Shown piece by piece: positions 10,417-18,398 of a DNA stretch of 34,364 nucleotides. How positions within the stretch are numbered: position 1 is the first letter of the stretch; the number at the start of each line of letters is the position of its first letter. This DNA is from Candidatus Cyrtobacter zanobii (GTDB lineage: Bacteria; Pseudomonadota; Alphaproteobacteria; Rickettsiales; Midichloriaceae). The notes under the pieces are model-generated. The model was not told where the DNA came from. It ran no database searches and was given only the letters and a program-made list of their open reading frames with translations. The stretch covers positions 1 to 34,364 of the forward strand of contig NZ_JAJBJB010000004.1 in the NCBI RefSeq assembly GCF_021811845.1, in the 5' to 3' direction. Made by a program: the position numbers and the translations under genes.

Positions 10417-11238
10417 ATGAAGGATAACTTACAAATTTCTCCAGTAATGAACCTGATGGTGCAAGCAGCGCGACATGGCTGCAGGGCTATTAGACGTGAT
10501 TTTTTTGAGCTAGAAAACTTAAGGTCCGTAGAAGATAAAATCAAGGCCTTTGTACATAAAGCAGAAAGAAAGGCTGCAAACGCTATAGTTCAAGCACTTG
10601 GAGAGCATCATAAAGGGTATGGTTTTATTATAGAAGATATGGAACCCATGGAGGGCACAGAGGATAGTGATGGCATATTACATAACTGGGTAATAGATCC
10701 TATAGATGGCACGTTGAATTTTATGCATTCTAATCCTAATTTTTCCATATCTATAGCGCTAGAAAGAATAAATGGTAATACAAGAGAATATATCGCTGGG
10801 CTTGTATACTCACCTATATACGAATCACTAATGTGGGCAGAGAAGGGCAAAGGTACTTACGTACTCCAAGAAGACGGGAGAGGAAGAAAAGTATTAGTCT
10901 CAAAAGAAAAAAGCTGGTCTACTTCTACAATTGCAATTAATAGCAATATGCTTTGCAATGAAGAAATCCTAATGCATCTCAAGAGTAATGGAATGAAGGC
11001 GAGGATATCAGGCTCATCAGCACTTGACCTTGCAAGCGTTGCTTGCGGTAGGGTAGATATCGCTATATGCGATGTATCGAGAAACTGGGATACAGCCGCA
11101 GGCACTCTTTTGGTTCAAGAGGCACGTGGACATATTGAAAAATACTCTGGCAATATCTCAATATTTGGCCATAGTTTCTATTGCTCAAAATTTTTAGGAC
11201 GCAAACAATTAACTATTGGTAATGATAATTGCAACTAA
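10417..11238 (+). CDS. suhB: Inositol monophosphatase family protein (SuhB-like)
   Basis: A 273-residue Mg-dependent phosphatase of the IMPase/FIG superfamily. Metal-binding motifs are IIEDM (Glu73, with Asp74 where many family members have Glu), WVIDPIDGT (Asp94, Asp97) and NWDTAAG (Asp225). In proteobacteria SuhB-like proteins hydrolyse inositol 1-phosphate in vitro and act as an rRNA antitermination factor in E. coli; which role applies here cannot be told. I chose ATG 10417; an upstream in-frame TTG at 10378 would add 13 residues that do not resemble the family. No Shine-Dalgarno sequence is visible. Confidence 0.9.
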   Translation: MKDNLQISPVMNLMVQAARHGCRAIRRDFFELENLRSVEDKIKAFVHKAERKAANAIVQALGEHHKGYGFIIEDMEPMEGTEDSDGILHNWVIDPIDGTLNFMHSNPNFSISIALERINGNTREYIAGLVYSPIYESLMWAEKGKGTYVLQEDGRGRKVLVSKEKSWSTSTIAINSNMLCNEEILMHLKSNGMKARISGSSALDLASVACGRVDIAICDVSRNWDTAAGTLLVQEARGHIEKYSGNISIFGHSFYCSKFLGRKQLTIGNDNCN

Positions 11239-11334
11239 TTTATAATGTATTTACTACAACAATTAAGTTGACATCCAGTCTTGTTAACAAGGCAATAAGC
11301 TGATTCGCTTCGTATGCGCTATGGCAAGTAATAT

Positions 11335-11396
11335 GGCGCGCTCTGCACAAAACAATCTTTGTAGAACACGGTGAAAAATCCTATGCAGAGGGCGCG
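11335..11396. other. Possible structured RNA or hairpin element
   Basis: CGCGCTCTGCA (11337-11347) pairs with TGCAGAGGGCGCG (11384-11396) except for a two-base bulge. Inside, ACAAA and TTTGT form a second stem. I could not match it to RNase P RNA, SRP RNA, tmRNA or a tRNA by their conserved motifs. It could be a small RNA, a terminator of suhB or a decayed element. Confidence 0.3.
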
Positions 11397-11453
11397 TGTG
11401 CACACACTCACCACTGCTTTGCTATAGCAATTTAATTTGAGACAGTTTTAATA

Positions 11454-11554
11454 TATAGCTTGGGCACAAGAGGCTGAGACAAATCCTATATAGTAATCGA
11501 TTGAAATCTAATTTATCTTTTTAAAATGTCTCAAGTTTTATTGCCTATGCTATA
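11454..11554 (+). repeat. MITE-like dispersed repeat, copy C (101 bp)
   Basis: It starts TATAGCTTGGGCA and ends TGCCTATGCTATA, a good 13-bp terminal inverted repeat, with inner TGAGAC / GTCTCA arms. Its interior differs from copies A and B but is clearly related to copy D (31972-32076) in reverse orientation (shared blocks TGAGACAAATCCTATATA and TGAAATCTAATT). Just left of it, about 11422-11450 resembles one end of the same family (CTATAGCA...TTTGAGAC), a solo fragment. Confidence 0.75.
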
Positions 11555-11653
11555 TTATATGCATAATATAAACATTTCTTAGAGGGTCAATGCGATACGC
11601 ATAACTACTAAACAATGAGAAATTGGTTTATAAAAAGTAATAAATCAGCAATA

Positions 11654-11953
11654 TCACTTTATGACAGTCACATTTATAGACGAGATAAGGTCGCGACCCA
11701 GATATGACGCTATATTTGTTCTTATCGCAGATTCAGACATCTTAACTTTCAATATAAAACCATTATTTCTTATACCAAGAATTAATTTTGCACCTACTTT
11801 AGAAAATACTAGCTGTACAGGAAAACAAAGCTTAGCAATATCAGTACCAACAATCCTCTCCCAGTGAAATGCAAGCTTGTCAAAAATAGAACCATTCCTT
11901 AAGCAGTGCTCAGCGACAAACTGATCTACATACTCAGCAACATGCTTAAACAT
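11654..11953 (-). CDS. DUF721 / DciA-like protein
   Basis: A 99-residue protein with the DUF721 pattern: a helical start, HWERIVGTDIAKLCFPVQL around residues 30-48, then a beta-rich LILGIRNNGF segment. The DUF721 family includes DciA, the ancestral loader of the replicative helicase DnaB in bacteria lacking DnaC; that role is an inference from family membership. The ATG is two bases from the stop of the upstream COQ9 gene, so they form an operon. It is short but typical of Rickettsiales-type members. Confidence 0.75.
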   Translation of the reverse strand: MFKHVAEYVDQFVAEHCLRNGSIFDKLAFHWERIVGTDIAKLCFPVQLVFSKVGAKLILGIRNNGFILKVKMSESAIRTNIASYLGRDLISSINVTVIK

Positions 11954-11955
11954 AT

Positions 11956-12549
11956 TTAACCAAAGAAAAATCTCGCTTTAAAACTTTTTATCACAGAAGA
12001 AATCTCAATACCACGATCAATTAATATATCAATATCTGGCTCTGTTCTAGAATATAGTAGCTTGAGCGCAATAGAAGTATAAATCCCAGCCAATAAAGAT
12101 CTCTTTGTGTAGAAATTAAAATCAGTAGATCTATCCACACCAGCCTCACTCCAGATTAAATCCACAGTTCGCCATAAATATCTAATGCCAGTAAGATAGC
12201 ATGATGGGCTTAACAGTTTCTTAAACGTTACACGAAACAAAGCCTTATTCTCTAACATGAGCTTAAAAATTATGCTAAGGCACAGTTTTATCTTTTCATG
12301 CGTTCTGAGGTTTGAGCTATCACACAACCTATAAGACTCCAACATTTGAGAATCAAAACAGTAAAGGAAAAATCCTATAATCTCGACCGTTCCAGCAGGA
12401 AATAAGATTCTACCAATCGACTTATCTAAACCAGCCTGAACAGAACAAATTTCTGGAATCTCATCTAGCCAGCCGGACTCTAAAGCCTGTACCTTAGCCT
12501 GATCAAGTATCTTGCTCTTGAGAAAAGATTGGTTATTTTGGACGCACAT
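11956..12549 (-). CDS. COQ9-family protein
   Basis: A 197-residue helical protein of the COQ9 family, which in mitochondria and alphaproteobacteria binds lipid intermediates and supports the hydroxylation step of ubiquinone synthesis. Recognisable segments are VQALESGWLDEIPEICS near the N terminus, the acidic-hydrophobic helix pairs, WRTVDLIWSEAGVDRSTDFNFYTKR and the following LAGIYTSIALKLL helix. I placed the start at ATG 12549; the frame stays open to 12627, but that would overlap map. It is divergent from map with a 42-bp gap and is followed by dciA. Ubiquinone supply fits the cydAB quinol oxidase in the window. Confidence 0.8.
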   Translation of the reverse strand: MCVQNNQSFLKSKILDQAKVQALESGWLDEIPEICSVQAGLDKSIGRILFPAGTVEIIGFFLYCFDSQMLESYRLCDSSNLRTHEKIKLCLSIIFKLMLENKALFRVTFKKLLSPSCYLTGIRYLWRTVDLIWSEAGVDRSTDFNFYTKRSLLAGIYTSIALKLLYSRTEPDIDILIDRGIEISSVIKSFKARFFFG

Positions 12550-12591
12550 AAACACCAAACTAAGTTTTAATATAAGATAAGAGGAGCAACG

Positions 12592-13362
12592 ATGATTAGT
12601 CAACATATAATAGTAAAACACAAACAAGAAGATTTTCTCAAGATGAGAAAATCTGGCAAATTAGCAGCAGATGTTCTTGATTTTGCTGAAAAAATCATAG
12701 CCCCAGGCATTACAACAAATAGCATAGATGAGCTATGCCATAAAATGATTATAGAAAATAATGCAATCCCAGCTCCACTAAATTATAACGGCTTTCCAAA
12801 ATCCATCTGTACGTCTGTAAATCATGTTGTTTGCCATGGCATACCTTCTGATAAGATACTGAGAGTTGGCGACATAATTAATGTGGATATTACAGTAATA
12901 GTAGATGGGTGGCATGGTGATAGTAGTCGGACATTTTTTGTGGGCGGAAAATCAAATTGCAGCCCAATTGCTGTGAAGCTCGTATCAACAGCATATGAGT
13001 GTATGATGCTTGGGATAGAGAAAGTAAAACCTGGATTAGAATTAAATGAGATTGGTAAAATAATACAAAAGCATGCAGAAGGACTAAAATTCTCTGTTGT
13101 GAGAGATTATTGTGGGCACGGTATAGGCCAAAAATTCCACGCAGAGCCTAATGTACTACATTATTATAACCCACATTATTCCGTCAAGTTAGAGCCAGGA
13201 ATGTTTTTCACTATAGAACCTATGATAAATGCTGGCGGATATGGAACAAAATTGCTCAAAGATGGTTGGACTGTTGTTACAAGGGATAAATCTTTATCCG
13301 CGCAATTTGAGCATACCATAGGAGTAACAGAAAGCGGATTTGAGATATTTACTATTAATTAA
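12592..13362 (+). CDS. map: Methionine aminopeptidase, type I
   Basis: A 256-residue cytosolic enzyme that removes N-terminal Met from new proteins. All five metal ligands are in place: Asp99, Asp110, His176, Glu209 and Glu240, plus substrate-contacting His82 (VVCHGIPS). Length is normal. GAGGAG ends five bases before the ATG; this is the only canonical Shine-Dalgarno-like sequence found before a gene here, which is notable because the 16S tail lacks the matching CCTCC. Divergent from COQ9, with rpsU about 107 bp downstream. Confidence 0.96.
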   Translation: MISQHIIVKHKQEDFLKMRKSGKLAADVLDFAEKIIAPGITTNSIDELCHKMIIENNAIPAPLNYNGFPKSICTSVNHVVCHGIPSDKILRVGDIINVDITVIVDGWHGDSSRTFFVGGKSNCSPIAVKLVSTAYECMMLGIEKVKPGLELNEIGKIIQKHAEGLKFSVVRDYCGHGIGQKFHAEPNVLHYYNPHYSVKLEPGMFFTIEPMINAGGYGTKLLKDGWTVVTRDKSLSAQFEHTIGVTESGFEIFTIN

Positions 13363-13469
13363 AATACTACAGAATAAAGCGATTCATTTCACGCACTCGC
13401 TGCATAACGGTTGACTCACCACAAAATAGGTAATATATAGCTACGCACTTATTTTTATGGTCTATAAGG

Positions 13470-13667
13470 TTGTCTTCTAAGGTATCTGTTAGGTTTAATA
13501 ATGTGGATTTCTCTTTAGAGGTCCTTAAAAGGAAAGTGAGGATGGAGGGTATATTCAGAATATACAAAATTAAAAGGTATTTCGAAACTGCTTCCGAAAT
13601 CAAGATGAGGAAGAGAAAAGAGTCCGTCATGAGAGCCAAAAAGAAGAGGCAAACCCAAAATTCTTAA
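13470..13667 (+). CDS. rpsU: Small ribosomal subunit protein bS21
   Basis: A 65-residue, very basic protein with the bS21 pattern: VSVRFNNVDFSLEVLKRKVRMEG, then a RYFETASE segment and a Lys/Arg-rich helix (KMRKRKESVMRAKKKR). The start is taken as TTG 13470; the only upstream ATG near it is in another frame and hits a stop. bS21 binds near the 3' end of 16S rRNA beside the anti-Shine-Dalgarno region, so its presence is relevant to the altered 16S tail. queF starts 16 bases after the stop, so they are probably co-transcribed. Confidence 0.88.
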   Translation: MSSKVSVRFNNVDFSLEVLKRKVRMEGIFRIYKIKRYFETASEIKMRKRKESVMRAKKKRQTQNS

Positions 13668-13683
13668 TTAATAATTTTGATCT

Positions 13684-14451
13684 ATGGACCAGCTCGGTGT
13701 TGCGGTACATTATGGCTTTAGCTATGATCCTGGGCTACTTAGGATCATTGAAAGAACTGGTGGCGCGTCATTGTTCGGTATAGATATCTGGAGGTTGTAT
13801 GAGCTGTATTGGCTCGATATGAGCGGAAAACCTTGTGTACATACAGGCGTGCTTTCGTACGATTCTAGGTCAAAGTATATTTTGGAGTCCAAATCTGTAA
13901 AGCTGTATCTCATGTCTTTAAATGAGCATAGATTTTCGTCTACACAAGAGGCAAAAGAAACTATTGCACGTGATATTGAATTGCTACTAAAGAACAAAAT
14001 AAATCTCAAGATACAAACCATTGCGGATACCAAATATGGCAAAGAGATTAATGGCATTTGCATAGATGGCACGCTCATAACTGAAGTTAGGGTCTATGAT
14101 AAAATTCAATGTGATCCAAATAGAGATGTGCATGAGCGATTATATAGCAATGTGCTAAAATCAAATTGCCCAGTTACTTCGCAGCCGGATTACGGCTCTT
14201 TGGTGATTGAATATCATGGCAAGAAAATTGATGAGGCATCGCTTCTATCTTATATAATATCCATAAGAAATCAGAATAAGTTCCATGAGGATTGCATTCA
14301 AGAGATTTGCGAAAAGTTATTGACTGATTGCAAACCTGATTACATTACTGTAACTGGAATGTATAACAGAAGGGGCGGCATCGATATAAATCCTATCAGA
14401 AGCAATCACGTAGATTTTTACCTAGATATTAGCAGAACTATAAGGCAATAA
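13684..14451 (+). CDS. queF: NADPH-dependent 7-cyano-7-deazaguanine (preQ0) reductase, long QueF type
   Basis: A 255-residue bimodular QueF that reduces preQ0 to preQ1, the last soluble step before queuosine is built into tRNA. The N-terminal module carries the ESKSVKLYLMSLN motif (residues 69-81). The C-terminal module has the catalytic Cys162 (LKSNCPVTSQPDYGS), Asp169 and the His201-Glu202 pair (NKFHEDC), with the spacing seen in E. coli QueF. It also ends like the family (RRGGIDINPIRS...). It is slightly shorter at the N terminus than the 282-residue E. coli enzyme. No Shine-Dalgarno precedes the ATG. Queuosine genes are patchy in Rickettsiales, so preQ0 may be made or imported elsewhere. 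Confidence 0.93.
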   Translation: MDQLGVAVHYGFSYDPGLLRIIERTGGASLFGIDIWRLYELYWLDMSGKPCVHTGVLSYDSRSKYILESKSVKLYLMSLNEHRFSSTQEAKETIARDIELLLKNKINLKIQTIADTKYGKEINGICIDGTLITEVRVYDKIQCDPNRDVHERLYSNVLKSNCPVTSQPDYGSLVIEYHGKKIDEASLLSYIISIRNQNKFHEDCIQEICEKLLTDCKPDYITVTGMYNRRGGIDINPIRSNHVDFYLDISRTIRQ

Positions 14452-14506
14452 AGCTTATATTGACATGTATAAAATATAGTATGTTGACTCATTTTTAACA
14501 AAAGTC

Positions 14507-14539
14507 ACTGGCAGAAAGATTAAAACATTTTCTACCAGT
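14507..14539. terminator. Hairpin between convergent genes
   Basis: ACTGGCAGAAA (14507-14517) and TTTCTACCAGT (14529-14539) form a 10-bp stem with one C-A mismatch and an 11-nt loop. It sits between queF and the convergent frameshifted gene. T-rich sequence follows only on the minus-strand side, so it more likely terminates the minus-strand transcript. Confidence 0.4.
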
Positions 14540-14561
14540 AGCAATAGCTATGGATTCCAAG

Positions 14562-15468
14562 TTATTGATGCCAAGTCGTTAGTGAAGAATCATTTGAGCC
14601 ATTCTCTATTACACCTCCAAGAAAATCGCATATAGCATCATCTGATGAATGAGCTGATCCATCACTTTCTTCCAACATGCATTGCATTCCTAAAACTGTT
14701 GTGTGCCCTTGTAAATAAAACTCAATTACGTCTAGATTCTTTACCCCATTCAATCTTGCTTTATCTATATCCACTATACTGAGCTCTATAAGACGTGGCA
14801 ACATATCTAATAATTCTTTATGCAGCGTAGAACCACCTTGCTCTCTAGCCTTAGATATTACATCTATTATCTCCTTTATCAGAATACAGGCTGAGTACCT
14901 TTAATAATGTCTTTGCAAGTTTGTTATCGTTTTGGCATTGCCTTGCATTATGCTCCTCAATCTCTTGTTTAAGCTTACTTGCTTCATCACCATTAAGCTC
15001 TTGTCTCATAACTTTATTGTTCAAAATATTATCACGTAATAGAGTGCTAATGTAACGCTGGATAATGGATATCTTACATAAAGTTTTATAATGTTCTGCT
15101 TTGGTGGTTGTAAAGTCAATGAGTACAGTCTTAAGTATCTCTTGATAATCTTCTGGTGTTCCGCCGCCTTGGTGTTCTGCATCAAATTTTTGCATTTCTG
15201 TGCCTGCTTTTGCTGAAAATTTGTCTAGTTCTGCTTGCGGTAGCCCCATTTCTAATATCGCACCCCTCACAAGCTCTAGGTACCTATTTATGTAGAGTGA
15301 TCGCTTAATCACAGGAAGGAGCTCATTTAAGCTATTCACAGTATTGGACATAGCATTGCATGCTGCACCCATCACCTTACCTACCGACTCAATTAGTATA
15401 TGTAATTCCTTTTTATAGTCCAATATATTTGGGGCCTGAGGTTCGGTGCTACATTGTTGATTAGGCAT
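14562..15468 (-). pseudogene. Unknown helical protein, split by a frameshift
   Basis: The first part runs from ATG 15468 (the frame is open from 15501) to a stop at 14851. It encodes about 205 residues, mostly alpha-helical, with no membrane segment and no recognised domain. The reading continues without interruption one frame over from about 14890 to 14562 (residues such as KEIIDVISKAREQGG, then MLPRLIELSIVD). The only Met in the second part is at 14804, well inside the continuous-looking sequence. A single extra base (or a loss of two) near 14855-14890, for example around AAAGGAG, would join them into one protein of about 300 residues. It may be a recently broken gene, a sequencing error or a +1 frameshifted gene. 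Function unknown; a host-directed effector is possible but unsupported. Confidence 0.6.
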
Positions 15469-15699
15469 ATACAATAATAAATAATAATAACAATCAATCA
15501 TTAATATTGAAATTCAGCACACAATCCATCAAAACATGGCATTATTATGTTGGAAATGAATGCATAAATGCACAGTATATTTTGCTTGCACTATAAGTAA
15601 TGCTTTGTACCTTATAATTTATTAGTTGGCCTATGCACAAATATCTCCTCACACCATGCATAATACACTCTGAGCAAATTCTTGAAGTAACAAGATCAA

Positions 15700-16473
15700 T
15701 TATTTGGCAATTGGTGAGGATTTTTTATAAGTTGGACTTTTTGAATCTGAGAGCAACATGATAGAAATTCTTCTATTGCTGATAGCATATGGGTTTTCAT
15801 TATCTAGTGGGTCTGTATCAGAGAGCGAAACAACTCTATGTATTCTTTCTGGCGGTATACCATTGCTTAAAAGAAATCCCAACGCAGATATTGCTCTTTC
15901 TGAAGAAAGTGCCCAGCTGGCATAACCATCAGTTCTTACAACGGGTTTTTCCGTATGACCACTAACAGAAAGTGGACTATTGGAATATTTGATTAATGAT
16001 ATTATTTTGGACAGTATAACTTGCGCATTTTTTGAGAGCGTAGATCCGTTATTTTCAAACATCGGATATTTGTTTTGATCAACGATTTCTATCAGCAACC
16101 CTTCTGGTTTTTTTACTATATTTATGTTATCGCGAAATGCACTTAGTGTTAGATCACCTTTTATTTCCGCTATCATGGCTTCTTGTGATGCAGTTACATG
16201 ATCTGGATACTGATCAGTTGTACTGCTAGGCATGGCATTATCAGCATTTGTCATATCCTCTTCCTTTTTTGCAGTAAACATGCTGAATGAAGGCTCAAAG
16301 AACATTGCTATATTTTTTAATGTTTCTGATGGCGCGGAATTTAAAATCCATAGCATCATAAAGAGCGCCATCATGGCAGTCATAAAATCGGCATATGCCA
16401 CCTTCCAAGCACCACTTTTTATTTCTGGTAGCGATGACTTTTTCCTTTTTTTGGCTATTACTGGTTTTTTCAT
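15700..16473 (-). CDS. motB: Flagellar motor stator protein MotB
   Basis: A 257-residue inner-membrane protein. A basic cytoplasmic N terminus (KKRKKSS) precedes one membrane helix with the proton-carrying Asp29 (AYADFMTAMMALFMMLWIL), then a linker/plug region. A periplasmic OmpA-like peptidoglycan-binding domain follows at about residues 115-242 (SGHTEKP at 171-177, SSERA at 190-194, NRRISI at 233-238). With MotA it forms the ion-driven stator anchored to the cell wall. The ATG overlaps the motA stop by four bases (ATGA), so translation is coupled. No other flagellar gene adjoins. Confidence 0.94.
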   Translation of the reverse strand: MKKPVIAKKRKKSSLPEIKSGAWKVAYADFMTAMMALFMMLWILNSAPSETLKNIAMFFEPSFSMFTAKKEEDMTNADNAMPSSTTDQYPDHVTASQEAMIAEIKGDLTLSAFRDNINIVKKPEGLLIEIVDQNKYPMFENNGSTLSKNAQVILSKIISLIKYSNSPLSVSGHTEKPVVRTDGYASWALSSERAISALGFLLSNGIPPERIHRVVSLSDTDPLDNENPYAISNRRISIMLLSDSKSPTYKKSSPIAK

Positions 16474-17327
16474 ATTTGTACTTTCTGCAATACTTTCTCT
16501 AAGTCTTCAAAAGAAGGCTTCATACTAGAAGGAAGAACCTGCCTTGCAAATTCAATAGATATTGCTGGTGGATTACCATCTGCATGTGAGGCTATTGCTG
16601 ATTTGACAGACTCAAACACAGAGATTTCATAATCAGAAAATTTCTCAAGAAAATTAGAAACAGGGGCAATAACGCAATATGATAAGAAAACACCAGCAAA
16701 TGTACCAACAAGCGCAGAGGCGATCCTCGCACCGAGCACCGCAGCATCAGCGCCCACAGATGCCATAGCCGTAATAACTCCAAGTACCGCTGCAACAATA
16801 CCTATGGCAGGTAACGCATCAGCCAATTTTGCTATTGCAGAATAAACACCATATAGCTCTGCTTTTTTCCTCTCTATATGCCTATCCATAAGGTCTACAA
16901 GGTCATAGCCTTTATCAAAGCCCATAACAAGCACCCTCATATAATCGCAAAAAAAGTTCACCACCTCCACGCCTGATGGCATTTCTATAAGTTTTTTGAA
17001 TAAATGGCTAGTAGACGGCGCATCCAGGTGTTTTTCTAATTCCACAACACCATTTTTATGCACAAATCTTAGCACAGATGATATAGAGGATAATAGCAGA
17101 ACACCAGCTTCCTCGTTATAAGCATCCGCTTTACTTAATTTTTTTACCCCATTCCATACATAAGATCTTATAGACTTATTTGTACTAAATACAAATGCAC
17201 CAATCCCACAACCAGCTATAATTAACCATTCAAATGGGTGCAATAGTATGGAAAGCAAACCACCATTTCCTAAATATCCAGTGATCAAAGATCCAAAAAC
17301 TATCGATAGCCCTATAATGCTTGACAT
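16470..17327 (-). CDS. motA: Flagellar motor stator protein MotA
   Basis: A 285-residue protein with the four-helix MotA plan: two helices near residues 3-50, a cytoplasmic loop, then two helices at about 170-225. The conserved prolines Pro173 (LPAIGIVAAVLG) and Pro222 (APVSNF) fall at the same numbers as in E. coli MotA, as does Glu98, a loop residue that contacts the rotor. Position 90 is His rather than the Arg known from E. coli. Length matches the family. The gene leads a motA-motB operon. There is no Shine-Dalgarno sequence. Confidence 0.94.
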   Translation of the reverse strand: MSSIIGLSIVFGSLITGYLGNGGLLSILLHPFEWLIIAGCGIGAFVFSTNKSIRSYVWNGVKKLSKADAYNEEAGVLLLSSISSVLRFVHKNGVVELEKHLDAPSTSHLFKKLIEMPSGVEVVNFFCDYMRVLVMGFDKGYDLVDLMDRHIERKKAELYGVYSAIAKLADALPAIGIVAAVLGVITAMASVGADAAVLGARIASALVGTFAGVFLSYCVIAPVSNFLEKFSDYEISVFESVKSAIASHADGNPPAISIEFARQVLPSSMKPSFEDLEKVLQKVQI

Positions 17328-17423
17328 AAGAGAATATAATTTAAGCTTAAAAAAAGTATAATATTAGTATTAAAAAGTAAAGATAATCAAAAATATTGCA
17401 TCACGCCCCCAAAAATAAGGATC

Positions 17424-17451
17424 TTGACTACACCCTCAATTAAGATATATT
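17424..17451 (+). promoter_or_regulatory. Promoter of tRNA-Gln
   Basis: TTGACT (17424-17429) and TATATT (17446-17451) are 16 bases apart. The predicted start is about 13 bases before the tRNA 5' end. It is divergent from motA. Confidence 0.55.
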
Positions 17452-17470
17452 GTTCCCTCACCTCTGGGCT

Positions 17471-17545
17471 TGGGGTGTAGCCAAGCGGCAAGGCAACGGT
17501 TTTTGGTACCGTCATCCGGTGGTTCGAATCCATCCACCCCAGCCA
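17471..17545 (+). tRNA. tRNA-Gln (UUG)
   Basis: Cloverleaf: acceptor TGGGGTG (17471-17477) pairs with CACCCCA (17535-17541). The anticodon stem ACGGT/ACCGT encloses the loop TTTTGGT, giving anticodon TTG. The T arm contains GGTTCGAATCC, the discriminator is G, and the CCA end is encoded (17543-17545). Confidence 0.96.
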
Positions 17546-17961
17546 TCATATTTGCGAATATGCTCAGCAAATCCAGATATTAGAGTTGCGCGACCCACGC
17601 TGCCAAAAATTGGTTACGTGCGCTATTGATAGACAGAAATTTAAAGTTGTTGATCTCTTTCTAGTATAACGCCTGTGGAGCTCTTCCAAAGATTTACTAA
17701 TCCGCTCTATAATAAACGAGCTTGGCACAAATCTACACTATCTCTATCCACATTATTCCTGCGCCACCTAGGTACAATTTTATAATCGTTCTTAACCCCC
17801 ATTTTCATTGTGTAGCTTACAGCTCCTGCGCATTTGTACCTTTACTCATCATAGCTCTTCGCCTTCATGCCACGACGTTTAAGCCCAAGCACCCTCTTTT
17901 TACTTCTTTTTATACCTAAAGTTAGTAATATAATATAAACGTGAACCCGCACCATAGTCAA
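17546..17961. other. Intergenic region between the two tRNAs
   Basis: About 415 bp with no convincing gene. A 65-codon open frame (17722-17919) has no family resemblance or start signal and is not called. The two tRNA genes converge on this stretch. Confidence 0.5.
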
Positions 17962-18048
17962 TGGTGCGGCCGAAAAGACTTGAACTTTCACCCCCTTTCG
18001 AGGACAACGCCCTCAACGTTGCGTGTCTACCTATTCCACCACGGCCGC
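17962..18048 (-). tRNA. tRNA-Leu (GAG)
   Basis: On the minus strand the acceptor GCGGCCG (from 18048) pairs with CGGCCGC. The anticodon stem CAACG/CGTTG encloses TTGAGGG, giving anticodon GAG. The long variable arm (TCCTCGAAAGGGGGTGA region) marks a class II tRNA. The discriminator is A and CCA is encoded (17964-17962). Length is 87 nt. Confidence 0.95.
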
Positions 18049-18398
18049 AACACAGAATATACCAATACATGGCATCGAACCCTTTTAAATTGGAAAATTC
18101 ATTAAGTAAAGTCCAAATTTATCTGTAATAATGATTCAATAACTATAAGGAGATTCAATGCATATAAATTATATAGCAAAGCTCTTTTAAACCTTTTTAT
18201 ATAGCAGCATATTATTATCAACCATATCTAACCTACTGCAACAAGTACAACTCTGAATATTCACACTGCGCTTGTTGCAGTTTCTATATAGCTGCTTCAC
18301 TTGAAGCCACAAATTAAAAGAAGAATAAAGCCAATTAATATAGGCTGTATCACAAAGTGTATTCTATCTCAATACAACAACTATACATAAAATAAGTT
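18049..18398. other. Intergenic region with a hairpin
   Basis: About 350 bp without a gene. CTGCAACAAG (18236-18245) and CTTGTTGCAG (18271-18280) form a perfect 10-bp stem (11 with the flanking A-T pair) around 25 nt, followed by TTTCTATATA. It may be a transcription terminator or a small palindromic remnant. Confidence 0.45.

Larger units (their letters stand above)
11239..11653. other. Intergenic region with a structured segment and repeats
   Basis: About 415 bp between suhB and dciA. It contains a TTGACA box (11268-11273) without a good -10, a G+C-richer segment able to fold (11335-11396), a solo end of the dispersed repeat (about 11422-11450) and repeat copy C (11454-11554). Confidence 0.5.

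Noticed and set aside
17722-17919. 65-codon open frame between the tRNAs
   Set aside because: No homology, no start signal, composition like the surrounding intergenic DNA.
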